Made by a program: the position numbers and the translations under genes
Assembly (NCBI GenBank): GCA_004026145.2
Contig: CP034979.1
Location: 6,692,370-6,756,369, forward strand
Source: Takifugu bimaculatus
Taxonomy: Eukaryota; Chordata; Actinopteri; Tetraodontiformes; Tetraodontidae
DNA length: 64,000 nucleotides
Direction of reading: 5' to 3'
Shown: one piece after another, positions 52,033 through 62,213 of the stretch
How the letters are laid out: each line of letters opens with the position of its first letter
How positions within the stretch are numbered: position 1 is the first letter of the stretch
Notes under the pieces: model-generated
The model's input: the letters and a program-made list of their open reading frames with translations, nothing else
Database searches by the model: none
Told to the model about the DNA's origin: nothing

Positions 52033-53820
52033 CTCTAAATCAACCACCACATATCCACGGTAGGGGTAGCTAACTCCAGACTCACTCAAACCCCACAGTG
52101 AAAGACCGGACACCGGCTGAATAGGGATATCCGATAGGTGTTTCTGATACCAGGGCTCAAATATGATTGTCACTTGTGAGCCGCTATCTAACAGAGCAGT
52201 GCAGGGTTGCCCATTAACTTTCAATGGCACCAGGCTAGGTGGACCCACCAATCCATCAGGAAGACCTGCTTGGTCTGATATGTCAGCAGCACTTTCCTCC
52301 ACTGAACTGTTAACCGTACTAACATCAGTGGCATCAGTTGATGACTTATCAGTTTTTGACAACTTCAAAGCCTGAATAAGTCTCTTGATAACTTTAGCCT
52401 GGTTTTCTGGGTTCCGGCACCTACCCGCATAATGTCCATTTTCTCCACATCGATAGCAGAAATGTTCATCTGGGACTGTAAAGGATCTTTGTGGAGGGCT
52501 GGCAACTGGCTTCAAGGCGTTAACGGCTGAAACAGAGGCTCGAGGTTCAGCCACTTTATTATTGAATTTCTGCTGTAGATGCTTTAACTGTTTTTTTAAA
52601 GCTGCTATCTCACTATCAGGACTGCAATCACTCGTTGTGGTGTTTGGCAAAGCTTTCTCGTGGCTAGCTGGTACTTCTTGAGCTGGTTTGGGAACAACAG
52701 CAGCAACTAATGACTTGAGTTCTTTGATTTCAGACCTCAAATTTTGAATTTCGACTTGCTTTGCCTCGACATTTTGTTTGTTCGCACCATGCACAACAGG
52801 CGCAAGCTGCTTTCTTGAGGCCTCGTACTCCTCTTCGGTGCGTATTTCTTTTAACAGCTGGAGGAAGGTTGGTGGCTTTTCTTTCCTCTCTCTCAGACGA
52901 AGATTGACCAGCATGAGATCAGAAGCTACAGCCCCGCGTAACAATTGTTCAAGCCTAGCTTTATCTGCATAACCAGGGGAAATACCACCTCTCTGCATGA
53001 CCCTACCCAACGACTGCTCTAGCCGTCTAAGGAAATCAGAGAGCTTCTCTCCTGATTGTTGTTGCAACAAACGAAAAGCAAAATATAGCTCTTCCCCTGA
53101 TTCTGCGGCCCCAAATGCGTGTTCAAGTGCCTCCAAACAGTCCTCAGGGCTCACATCAGGATCGCTGGCTCGTGCAGATTTTACAATGTCAAGAGCAGGA
53201 CCTCTAAGACTTTCCATCAATCTCCGCCTCTTTTCTTTTAGTGAGCAGTCGCACTCTTCCACCATGAGCCGTGCTTGACCCAGCCAGTGATCAAACTGTT
53301 CTTCTCCAGCTGGGGTGGGAGATATGCCAGAGAAAACACGTAGGCGGCGATAGCTTCCATGTTCACTGGATGACTTGGATGTTTTGTCCAGCAAATCACT
53401 CACTGCTCGCAGTATAGCCTTGGTTGACTTGGCTGCAGCGTCTTCTGCAGGGAACAATGTGTTGAGGTTTTCCACGGGCTGAGCTTCAGCTGGTGACCGC
53501 CCAGACACAGGTGCTTTTGGATCTGTGGTAATAACGGGCCATGGCCCCCCACCCCGAGTAGGAAACACTTCAGGGGGAACCATGTCACCTTTCACCTCTT
53601 CCTTGCATTCACATAAAACATGGTACTGGTTGTGTTGCAGGTTGAAAATTCGACCTCTGACGCGCACACGTCCCAAACACTTCACTGAGTGCATCGTCTC
53701 TTCAATGGTGTCCGTGGATACATCTTCTTGAGTGATAATCATGACCACATGAGCCTCATCTAATGTCTCTCCACAGCACCATCCCTTTAGCTCTGATACT
53801 AACTCAGCCTGAGTTCCCAT
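52033..53820 (-). CDS. Gypsy Gag with PNMA-like N-terminus, fused to aspartic protease, cut by the hAT
   Basis: Start chosen at 53820 (AAAATGG context, MGTQAELVSELKGWC); another in-frame Met lies at 53838. Residues about 2-95 resemble the N-terminal domain of PNMA proteins (ELKGWC, IEETMHSVKCLGRVRVRGR, GGPWPV). Residues about 155-340 are a capsid with the near-diagnostic EKRRRLMESLRGPALDIVK and the later ARLEQLLRGAVASDL. A coiled-coil stretch (about 350-425) precedes one CCHC knuckle (C455, C458, H463, C468). The retropepsin motif ALLDSGSQVTII (catalytic Asp at about 545) follows without a stop. The frame reaches the hAT junction at 52033 and continues in the same phase at 49444 on the other side. 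PNMA genes are held to derive from this kind of Ty3/Gypsy Gag. Confidence 0.9.
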
Positions 53821-53919
53821 TTTATGTTTAGTTAGCACAATTTACTTAGAAAATGCTAATTTTCCTTGAACACATGCAAAAACCCAAACAACAGTAGAAT
53901 AACACAGTAAAATTACAAA

Positions 53920-53938
53920 AATCCCAGCGGTGCCTCCA
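53920..53938 (-). promoter_or_regulatory. Primer-binding site complementary to tRNA-Thr
   Basis: Five bases after the 5' LTR the minus strand reads TGGAGGCACCGCTGGGATT. Its complement, AATCCCAGCGGTGCCTCCA, is, as I recall, the 3' end of vertebrate tRNA-Thr(AGT) including CCA. The 19-base match and the location define the site where minus-strand synthesis is primed. Confidence 0.8.
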
Positions 53939-53943
53939 TTTTA

Positions 53944-55031
53944 TGTAGCGCCTCTCTAGTGTATTTTACTATTTGAGAGGTGGCTAACCTGAGCTCTTTC
54001 TAAAATATGAAATAATGAATAAGGTTTCTGCAATGAACTTAAACCAAGGAATTCAAAGACCAACACAGTTTTAGTGGAAAATAAAAAATAAAAAAGATTT
54101 ACTCAACCATAGATTCAAGAAAATTAACATTTGTAAACAGGCTTCGTTCACATATGCAAAATATGCACAATACACAGTTACTGTGGGGCCCCCAATAAAA
54201 TAAAATAGCCGGCAATACTTAAGTTACCGTAGCAGGCCTGGTTGCAGCTCGGGTACGTGGTAGGCTCCAACGTGTAGCTGGGCCTCAGGTGTTACCTCAG
54301 GTGAGAAAAATGACTGCTGAAACAGGGGAAGGGATGCTCCAAAGGAAGGCAGGAAACTCCGGACTCAGCTCCACACCAGGTCACTCCACCGTGGACGACG
54401 ATCCACCTCTGCTCGGCTCCACCAGGTTGCTAGCCGCTAGCTCGTTAGCCAAGTTCAGAGTTAGCAGCCACTTAGTCAGCAGCTACGTGCACTCTCCTCT
54501 TCGTCCGTTTGTCGTATCGAGTTCTCCACTCAACACTTACTTGAAAGTCATCACTCAGTCTTCAAAAAGAGTTCTGGTCGAACACTAGAATGACTATAAT
54601 GACGAACTTCTGTTACACTTGATCAACGTTTCCGTTTTTTCCACGCTCTCTCCTCTCCTCCCACTCTTCTCTTTTTTTTTCCTTTTCCCCCGTTCCGCTC
54701 ACCTCCCTCACACCTGCGCATCAGCTTTTCAAAATAAAATACATTTTGTTCCACTTGTCTATTTCTTCTGTTTCCCCGGAACATTATAACATATACATTC
54801 ACGGACAACGCATCAAACATGTAATATGCATCTTGGAAAACACATATACTACACAGAACTCACCCCCTACCGCTAAATCACTCCATCATACTTTTAATCT
54901 GAAGTGGCCTTTTAATTACTAACTTATTTATCATGAACTGTTTCTTTTTAGCTCTAACTGCTATTTATTTCTTTATTTATTTTAACTGATGTCTTTTCTT
55001 TTTAACACGCCTGGTTTTACCCAGGGCTACA
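53944..55031 (-). repeat. 5' LTR of the young Gypsy
   Basis: 1,088 bp, partner of 44149-45236. In the minus orientation it would contain the promoter of the element. The + strand frames seen in both LTRs (about 54289-54588 here) run against the element and have no domain. Confidence 0.93.
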
Positions 55032-55035
55032 CTAT

Positions 55036-56260
55036 CTTGGTCAATCCGAAACTCAGTCGCCAGTTTGTGGTGAAACTTGATGCTTTAGATGTTGGTATTG
55101 ATGCTCCTCTCTCAGTGAGATCCCACAGACCAGAAACTCCATCCCTGCACTTTCTTTAGCTGTCGGTTGACCCCTGCTGAATGTAACTACGATGTGGGTA
55201 ATCGGGAACTCCTTGCTCTGGTCCTGGCCTTGCAGAGGTGGAGACACTGGCTGAAGGGATCGGCTCAGCCATTTGCGGTGTGGACGGAACACAAAAATCT
55301 TGCCTATTTCGAGTGACAAACGGCTTAATTCCCAGCAAGCCTGTTGGGCACTTTTCCTTGGGCATTTTCATTTCACGCTGACCTACCGGCCTGGATCCCA
55401 AAGTGTTAAGCCATACACCTTGTCTTGCCAGTTCTTGCATGATCCCTATGGTTCAGAGCCTGTTCCAGTCTGTGGCCGCAGCTACCTGGTCGGTGGAGAA
55501 GGTGTAGGAGGCACAATGGTCTCACCCCAGTCCTGCAGGTACTTTACTCAATTGGCTGTTCCTCCAGATGTGCTGTAATGGGGGTCATTCCTTCCAGCTC
55601 ATCTGCCACCCAGGCCACCTCCGGACCCTCCAACAACGATTCTGGTGTCCTTCAATGACCCCAGACATTAAATCCTTTTTCACTACCTGCCCTGTATGTG
55701 CTTGAGGGCAGTTTTCTACCCGACCACCCACTTGACTCGTCGATCCGCTCCTCATCCCAAGAAGCCCTTGGACACACATCGCTGTGGATTATGTTACCAG
55801 GCTTTCTCCATCAGAAGAACACACCACCACCCTGGACTGTGGTCGATCATTTCTTAAAAGCAATACATTTCATCCCTCTCCCTAACCTTCCCTCTGCTGC
55901 TGAGACCGGAGACCTTCTGGTCAACCATGTCTATCCCCTCCATGGTTTCCAAAGGGACATTGTGTCTGCTCGAGGGCCTTAATTCGCGTCTCAGTTCTGG
56001 AAGGCCTTCTGTAAGGTGTTAGGAGCTACACTGAGCCTCTCTTCAGGGTAAAATCCTCGGTCAAATGGCCAGACTGAGAGGGCCAATCAGTCCTTGGAGA
56101 GTGCCATTCATTGCATCTTAGCTTGTAATCCCTCCTCCTGGAGCTCTTTTCTCTTTCCTGGAGTATGTCCACAACTCCCTTGTGTCTGCCTCTACTAGGA
56201 TATCCCCATTCATGGCCTCCCTGGGGTATCAACCCCCATGATTACCCCGATAAGCCAGGT
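55036..56260 (+). pseudogene. Sushi-like RNase H and integrase remnants
   Basis: Resumes after the Gypsy with QFVVKLDALDVGIDAPLS and [20 protein letters not shown] (RNase H). Near 55825 it reads [20 protein letters not shown], then FWKAFCKVLGATLSLSSG and [16 protein letters not shown] (integrase core with its Glu). Finally FMASLGYQPP-like sequence occurs near 56210. It has many stops and frameshifts and is cut by the Harbinger insertion at 56271. Confidence 0.75.
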
Positions 56261-56470
56261 AGGTCACCAGGGCCCAGTATTTCAAAACTCCAAATCCAGA
56301 TCAAAATGATCCGGATTTGTAAATCCCCCTATCCTGGTCTGTGGATCATAATAATCTATCCCAGTTTTTCAAAACCTTGCAGGATAGGATCAAAATGATA
56401 TCATGACTTTTTACTCATGTCTTTTTCCAAAGTGAAATGAAACTGTATTATGTTGAAATTGTCCCATTCT

Positions 56471-57432
56471 TTATGAAAAATACAAATTAACCATGGCACT
56501 TCTGACTGCTCTCCCAGCTGGTTCGTCAGTTTGATGTGGTTGTGGTGCCTCTATCAGACCTTCTGGAAGTGGAACATCATCCTCCTCCATGGACACTCTT
56601 CTTTTTTGTGCTATATTGTGCAACACAATACATGCACAAATAATATTGCAGGCTTCTTTGGGCTCCACTCGGAGATAATTAAGGCAGGCAAATCTCCGTT
56701 TAAGTATACCATTGATGCGCTCAATTGTCCCCCTTGTAGATGTATGAGCATAGTTGAAATTTTGTTGTGAGTTGCTTGTGACTGTTGCAAAAGGTGTCAT
56801 CAGCCAACGACAAAGAGGATAACCACTGTCACCAAGGAGGATTCTGTTTGGAGTGTTTTGTTAAAACCGGTGGTATATGTGGCTTTCTCTTAAAATCCGA
56901 GAATCGTGTACAGACCCCAGCCATCATACAACACAATTTATTATCTGGAGGTCAGCATTCCCAATCAACTGCACATTTACAGTATACTATGGCGCCCCTT
57001 CCTGTTTACAAATTCCCACTCTCTTTCATGAGGGGCTTGAATGTGTATATGTGTGCAGTCTATCACACCAATAGTGTTTGGCATTCCTGCTATGGAAAAG
57101 AACTGTTTTTTGTTTTGTGAAATTTCTTCTTCATTTTCAGGAAATTTCACATACTCATTTAATAAACTTGAAAGAGTTCTTGCCACAGAATGCACCACAC
57201 ATCCAACTGTTGATTTTGTGACTCCAATGCTATCTGCAATAACTTCAAAAAACGATCCACTTGCAAAAAAACGAAGAGCAATCGACACCTGTTCCTCCAT
57301 AGTCAAGGCATGGCTCCTCACTGTTGGTCTTTGAAGATGAGGGCGAAGAACATCACATAAATAAATAATATCCTGTGTTCCTTTGTTGAGTCTGATCAAC
57401 ATGAACTGTCCACCAGCCAGACCTTGACCCAA
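56471..57432 (-). pseudogene. Harbinger transposase (HARBI1-like), two shared lesions
   Basis: Reads TQDIIYLCDVLRPHLQRPTV, SIALRFFASGSFFEVIAD, SKSTVGCVVH-type HTH region, and GVIDCTHIHIQAPHEREWEF (first catalytic Asp), then loses frame after GRHSIL. The second half (56800-56471) holds LLGDSGYPL-type sequence and the catalytic Glu in RGTIERINGILKRRF, followed by ACIVLHNIAQKRR. A stop after FVFK-like sequence near 56860 and a frameshift near 56990 are found at the same places in copy 2. Confidence 0.85.
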
Positions 57433-57474
57433 GCTGCTGATGTGAGGGTGTAACCCTCACCACAACCATCACCC

Positions 57475-57660
57475 TTGACGTGCCGGAGCAAAAGGCCAAA
57501 GAGTCATACACAGGGTCATGCCTACTTAAAGCTGCTGAAAGTTGAAACGGAGCGAGCGCAACAACAGCTTGTCATCACCAATGAACAGATTAATTTAACA
57601 AAATTGAAACAAGAACAGGTGAAACTGCAAATTAAATTGCTTGAAAAACAATTAATGTGA
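57475..57660 (+). CDS. Harbinger accessory (Myb-like) protein, C-terminal fragment
   Basis: 61 codons ending LKLLKVETERAQQQLVITNE and QEQVKLQIKLLEKQLM, a coiled-coil-like tail. In Harbinger elements a second, oppositely oriented gene encodes a Myb/SANT-like protein that carries transposase to the nucleus and the ends. Only its C-terminal part is left; the SANT domain is absent. Confidence 0.5.
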   Translation: MTCRSKRPKSHTQGHAYLKLLKVETERAQQQLVITNEQINLTKLKQEQVKLQIKLLEKQLM

Positions 57661-58299
57661 ATCACTTTACAGAAAAGTTATTTATTTTGTGTTCCAATGG
57701 AATCCTGAGAGCAAGTCTTCAGTTCTTTTTTTGACTTTAACGGTCATATTTTTGTTACAATAAATGCTGTCTTGCAAAATGTATATGTTTATTTTGGTAC
57801 ATCACTATATTTCAAAAAGCTTATTTCTATTTTATAACTTGAAGCATAATAGTCCCTTTTATATGGAATGTAAAATTACACAAGTATTTGAGTGACACAC
57901 ATGCTAACAAAATGCTTTAAAATGACAAGACTGTTGTGATCAACTATATAATTTTGATTTTTAGTGTTTGAAGTCACATTGACTCAAAATAACTGTCTTA
58001 GAGACAACATTTGTGAGAAATTACAATTTTTCATATGTAGGATTATTTCCAAATCCACCTCTGAGGTGGGATCATTATAATCTTGATTTTCAGGATCAAA
58101 ATGATCCGGATTTTTGACCAAAGTTCTGAAATACCCAAATGTGGCAAAAATCCAGATTTTTGGCAGGATTGGATTTACAAATCCAGATTCAAATCTTCAG
58201 GATAAATTCTGCTTTGAAATACCCAACTTTGGATCAGATCAGAGAAAAATCCAATCCACCTGGATACTTCCTGTAGGATTATTTCTGAAATGCTGGGCC

Positions 58300-58710
58300 C
58301 AGGTCTGAGTGTTTGGGTTGTGTCATTCTGTTTATCCACTGGGGTGGTGGTTCACCCATCTCTCGTGCTAGCTGCCTCCACACCTGCGGCTAATTGGAGT
58401 GATTAAGCAGACAACACCAGCTGTCCTGTGTCAGATTGTTTCAACTTTGCCAGTGGTAATCCAAGGGTTTCTGACTCGTAGTTCTTGTGATTCAGCCTTT
58501 GACTAACCATTGTTTTGTCTCTTTTCTTTAGGTCACCACGTCTTCCCTTCCTGACGAGCACCGCACTCTTTCAGCTTCGCACATCGTCCACCGGCACACG
58601 AAGAATTCTTTGCTATTGTAAATATTCATAAATAAACAATTTATTCACTGTAAGCTGCATGCAAGTATGCATTATTTGGTCCTGCCTTGAATTTTGGCGG
58701 CAAGTCTTAA
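58300..58710 (+). repeat. 3' LTR of the Sushi-like element, start missing
   Basis: Aligns with 42394-42825: GTGTTTGGGTTGT, CACCAGCTGTCC, TGATTCAG..TTTGAC, AGGTCACCA.GT, AATAAAC and GGTCCTGCCTTGAATTTTGG. It begins right at the Harbinger target duplication, so the first bases have been lost or lie under it. Clearly diverged from the left copy, so the Sushi insertion is old. Confidence 0.75.
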
Positions 58711-58853
58711 CAGATACAACAAGATCAGGACAGGTCCAAGTCCAGAGGCTTGTGGAACACCATGAATAACCTGATAAAATGAGAATAAAAACTGGAATCT
58801 ATCTGAATATGACCTGAACCAGTTTATTCCCAGTGACCTGCTCCAGTCTCCTG

Positions 58854-61047
58854 GGCCCAGTATTTCAGAAATAATCCTACAGGAAGTATCCAGGTGGATT
58901 GTATTTTTCTCTGATCTGATCCAAAATCGGGTTTTTCAAAGCAGAATTTATCCTGAAGATTTGAATCTGGATTTGTAAATCCAATCCTGCCAAAAATCCG
59001 GATTTTTGCCACATTTGGGTATTTCAGAACTTTGGTCAAAAATCCAGATCATTTTGATCCTGAAAATCAAGATTATAATGATCAAACCTCAGAGGTGGAT
59101 TTGAAAATGATCCTATGTATGAAAACATATTAATTTCTCACAAATGTTGTCTCGAAGACAGTTATTTTGAGTCATTCTCATCACAATGTGACTTCAAACA
59201 CTAAAAATCAAAATTATATAGTTGATCACAACAGTCTTGTCATTTTAAAGCATTTTGTTAGCATGCGTCACACAAATACATGTAATTTTACATTCCATAT
59301 AAAAGGGACTATTATGCTTCAAGTTGTAAAATAGAAATAAGCTTTTTGAAATATAGTGATGTACCAAAATAAACATATACATTTTGCAAGACAGCATTTA
59401 TTGTAACAGAAATATGACCGTTAAAGTCAAAAAAAGAACTGAAGACTTGCTCTCAGGATTCCATTGGAACACAAAATAAATAACTTTTCCGTAAAGTGAT
59501 TCACATTAATTGTTTTTCAAGCAATTTAATTTGCAGTTTCACCTGTTCTTGTTTCAATTTTGTTAAATTAATCTGTTCATTGGTGAGGACAAGCTGTTGT
59601 TGCGGTGTGTGGTGGGGCATGGGATTGGCTAAAAAGGAGTAAGTAGCAAATAGATTGAGCAAAATGACAGCACTAGTGCATGTGATGCAACAACGTCAGA
59701 GGCAATACAAGCCTCGGCAATATACAGAACGACCAAATTTACTTCTGCAGTACTCTGATGAAGAACTTTATTCAAGATATAGTTTCAGAACACAGGATAT
59801 TATTTATTTATGCGATGTTCTTCGCCCTCATCTTCAAAGACCAACAGTGAGGAGCCATGCCTTGACTGTGGAGGAACAGGTGTTGATTGCTCTTCGTTTT
59901 TTTGCAAGTGGATCGTTTTTTGAAGTTATTGCAGATAGCAATGGAGTCACAAAATCAACAGTTGGATGTGTGGTGCATTCTGTGGCAAGAGCTCTTTCAA
60001 GTTTATTAAATGAGTATGTGAAATTTCCTGAAAATGAAGAAGAAATTTCACAAAACAAAAAACAGTTCTTTTCCATAGCAGGAATGCCGAACACTATTGG
60101 TGTGATAGACTGCACACATATACACATTCAAGCCCCTCATGAAAGAGAGTGGGAATTTGTAAACAGGAAGGGGCGCCATAGTATACTGTAAATGTGCAGT
60201 TGATTGGGAATGCTGACCTCCAGATAATAAATTGTGTTGTATGATGGCTGGGGTCTGTACACGATTCTCGGATTTTAAGAGAAAGCCACATATACCACCG
60301 GTTTTAACAAAACACTCCAAACAGAATCCTCCTTGGTGACAGTGGTTATCCTCTTTGTCGTTGGCTGATGACACCTTTTGCAACAGTCACAAGCAACTCA
60401 CAACAAAATTTCAACTATGCTCATACATCTACAAGGGGGACAATTGAGCGCATCAATGGTATACTTAAACGGAGATTTGCCTGCCTTAATTATCTCCGAG
60501 TGGAGCCCAAAGAAGCCTGCAATATTATTTGTGCATGTATTGTGTTGCACAATATAGCACAAAAAAGAAGAGTGTCCATGGAGGAGGATGATGTTCCACT
60601 TCCAGAAGGTCTGATAGAGGCACCACAACCACATCAAACTGACGAACCAGCTGGGAGAGCAGTCAGAAGTGCCATGGTTAATTTGTATTTTTCATAAAGA
60701 ATGGGACAATTTCAACATAATACAGTTTCATTTCACTTTGGAAAAAGACATGAGTAAAAAGTCATGATACGTTTATTGTTTTTGAAATTTTGATTTTGTT
60801 TGATTTTGTTTTTTTAATAAAATATTCAGGATTGATTTGTTGAGAATTATATTGATGTATTGTAACATGAGTTACTATTTTAAAGTTATAACATTGACAT
60901 CTAAGTAGATAGTGGTAAAATCTTTAAATAAAATGTGACTTTTAGTTTGACACATGCCGCTTTATTTTCTTTTTAAACACATCAATTCCTGTTTCCTGGC
61001 AATGATCCAGAAGGAAGGACAGATTTGGAGTTTTGAAATACTGGGCC
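58854..61047 (+). mobile_element. PIF/Harbinger transposon copy 2, inverted relative to copy 1
   Basis: The left end is GGCCCAGTATTTCAGAA and the inverted right end GGCCCAGTATTTCAAAA. A 3-bp target duplication CTG lies at 58851-58853 and 61048-61050. Length is 2,194 bp. Most of its sequence is the reverse complement of copy 1, with small indels and a replaced stretch near 59590-59660. Confidence 0.9.
59655..60697 (+). pseudogene. Harbinger transposase copy 2, with a longer N-terminus
   Basis: Starts MSKMTALVHVMQQRQRQYKP and reads LLLQYSDEELYSRYSF, then the same domain as copy 1 (LIALRFFASGSFFEVIAD, GVIDCTHIHIQAPHEREWEF) to a stop at 60189-60191 after GRHSIL. The rest (60300-60697) has LLGDSGYPLCRWLMTPFATV and RGTIERINGILKRRF, ending VNLYFS. 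A frameshift after GRHS and a stop before QNTPNRILLGDSG are shared with copy 1. The catalytic triad is present in the sequence but not in one frame. Confidence 0.88.
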
Positions 61048-61265
61048 CTGGAGGACCTGGATGCTCTGATCATAGGCAGCACTGAGGTCCAGCAGAACCA
61101 ATACATAAAGCAGCCCAGTGTCTGAAGCACTCTAAAGATCATCAGGGACTGCTTTGTTGTGGTGACCTAAATGCTGATTGGAACATCTCAAACAGACTGT
61201 TCCTCTGTAGGAGGTCCAGTAACTGAGTCACCACCACCTTTGAGAACTTCAGTACATGGAAAGTT

Positions 61266-62207
61266 GCATGGATGGGTAGATAAAATTAACATTTTTAGAG
61301 TGATTTATGCCTATTCGTCATATAACTGTCTAGTGTAATTGTCTTGGGTTCCTCAAGACTGGAGTCTTGGGCCAAACATGCTCTTCCTCTTGGTTCTATA
61401 AGGAAAAAATATGGCATCTTTTTTTGAGCCATTAGAAGAAATAGTGGCTATTTCTTGATTATTTTGCTGAAGTCTAAGGGACCTCAAAAGATGGTTTGCC
61501 TTAATCTTTCTAAACTTTAATGAAAATAAAATTGTGAGGCTGCTCCACCTCATGAGAATGGACCACAGCAGGGCTTAGGTTATAGTTCCTGCTCTACGTA
61601 CAAACATATGGTGGTCCTGGGTTCCACACAGAGTCTGTCCTGGCTCTGTCCTGCAGGAAGAAAACTCCTTTAGAAATTCAATAGCCTGAGAGGACCAGTT
61701 CTATGGGGACCAGAATGTGACTAAAACGGGCTCAGTTTATATAAAGTCCATGTAATATGGAGCAGCGGTGCTTGGGCTCCTATTTCTGATGTAAATATTA
61801 CATCTATATTTCACGTGAGTGCAAATAGACTAAAGAAAATACCAATATGAATGAAATTTGTATGAAATGCATTTTAGAAACTGGCAAAAAACTTTAGTTT
61901 TGACATATCTCAAACTAAATGCAAACCAAAACAACAAAAATGTATTCTATTGACAAAAATGTCTGAGATAACCAAATATAAAGTACAGTAAGTATCAGTC
62001 CAATTATAGAACCTAAAGAACTGTAAGGTGGAGATTAAGGATTCTTCATGATCATCATCTTCATATGCAGAAAGAGAGATTGTAATCCAGCTCATCAGTA
62101 ACAGAATCTTACCAGCTGAGTCGTGCAGGTTATAAAACCTCAAATTTAGAATGAACCGGACAATACTTTATGTTCCTACATCAAGAATTTGAAATGTACT
62201 GAGTACA
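61266..62207. other. Spacer between the transposon cluster and cyp26c1
   Basis: No recognised gene or repeat. Frames are short and AT-driven. Confidence 0.45.
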
Positions 62208-62213
62208 TTTTAT
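62208..62213 (-). terminator. Possible poly(A) signal of cyp26c1
   Basis: AATAAA on the minus strand, 1.14 kb after the cyp26c1 stop. A long 3' UTR is plausible; other signals could be used. Confidence 0.35.

Larger units (their letters stand above)
44149..55031 (-). mobile_element. Young, near-intact Ty3/Gypsy retrotransposon with PNMA-like Gag, split by a hAT element
   Basis: Two 1,088-bp LTRs (TGTAGC...GCTACA in the + reading) at 44149-45236 and 53944-55031 differ at four positions by my alignment, all substitutions. A 4-bp target duplication CTAT lies at 44145-44148 and 55032-55035. In minus orientation: 5' LTR, primer-binding site (53920-53938), Gag-protease, RT-RNase H, integrase, polypurine tract (45237-45250), 3' LTR. 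Subtracting the 2,588-bp hAT plus one 8-bp duplication leaves about 8.29 kb. The Gag and Pol frames then coincide, so Gag-Pol was one reading frame. Remaining lesion: one frameshift between RNase H and integrase. Confidence 0.93.
56271..58299 (-). mobile_element. PIF/Harbinger transposon copy 1
   Basis: The left end is GGCCCAGTATTTCAAAA and the inverted right end GGCCCAGCATTTCAGAA. A 3-bp target duplication CAG lies at 56268-56270 and 58300-58302. The transposase remnant is on the minus strand and an accessory coding stretch on the + strand, the divergent arrangement usual in this superfamily. The ends carry repeated AATCC.GAT and GATCAAAATGATCC palindromes. Confidence 0.9.
42375..58710 (+). 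mobile_element. Decayed Sushi-like Ty3/Gypsy element, expanded by later insertions
   Basis: Two related LTR-like stretches (about 42375-42825 and 58300-58710) enclose Gag, RT, RNase H and integrase remnants in the + direction. They share CACCAGCTGTCC, CTTTGCCAGTGGTAA, CTTTTCTT.AGGTCACCA and GGTCCTGCCTTGAATTTTGG. A younger Gypsy (44149-55031) splits the RT/RNase H region. A Harbinger element (56271-58299) sits at the junction of integrase and 3' LTR and has removed or replaced the start of that LTR. The outer boundaries are approximate. Confidence 0.75.
58711..61265 (-). mobile_element. Old L2 sequence split by Harbinger copy 2
   Basis: On the minus strand, 61051-61265 encodes degraded L2 RT (complement of the LLDLSAAFD region and [16 protein letters not shown] sequence). 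58711-58850 has the complement of the downstream RT region. The gap between them is Harbinger copy 2. Together with 41820-42374 it may be the host of the Sushi insertion. Confidence 0.6.

Noticed and set aside
42375..58710. A target duplication for the Sushi-like element
   Set aside because: Flanking bases compared on both sides did not match, and the right LTR start is lost at the Harbinger insertion, so no duplication is claimed.
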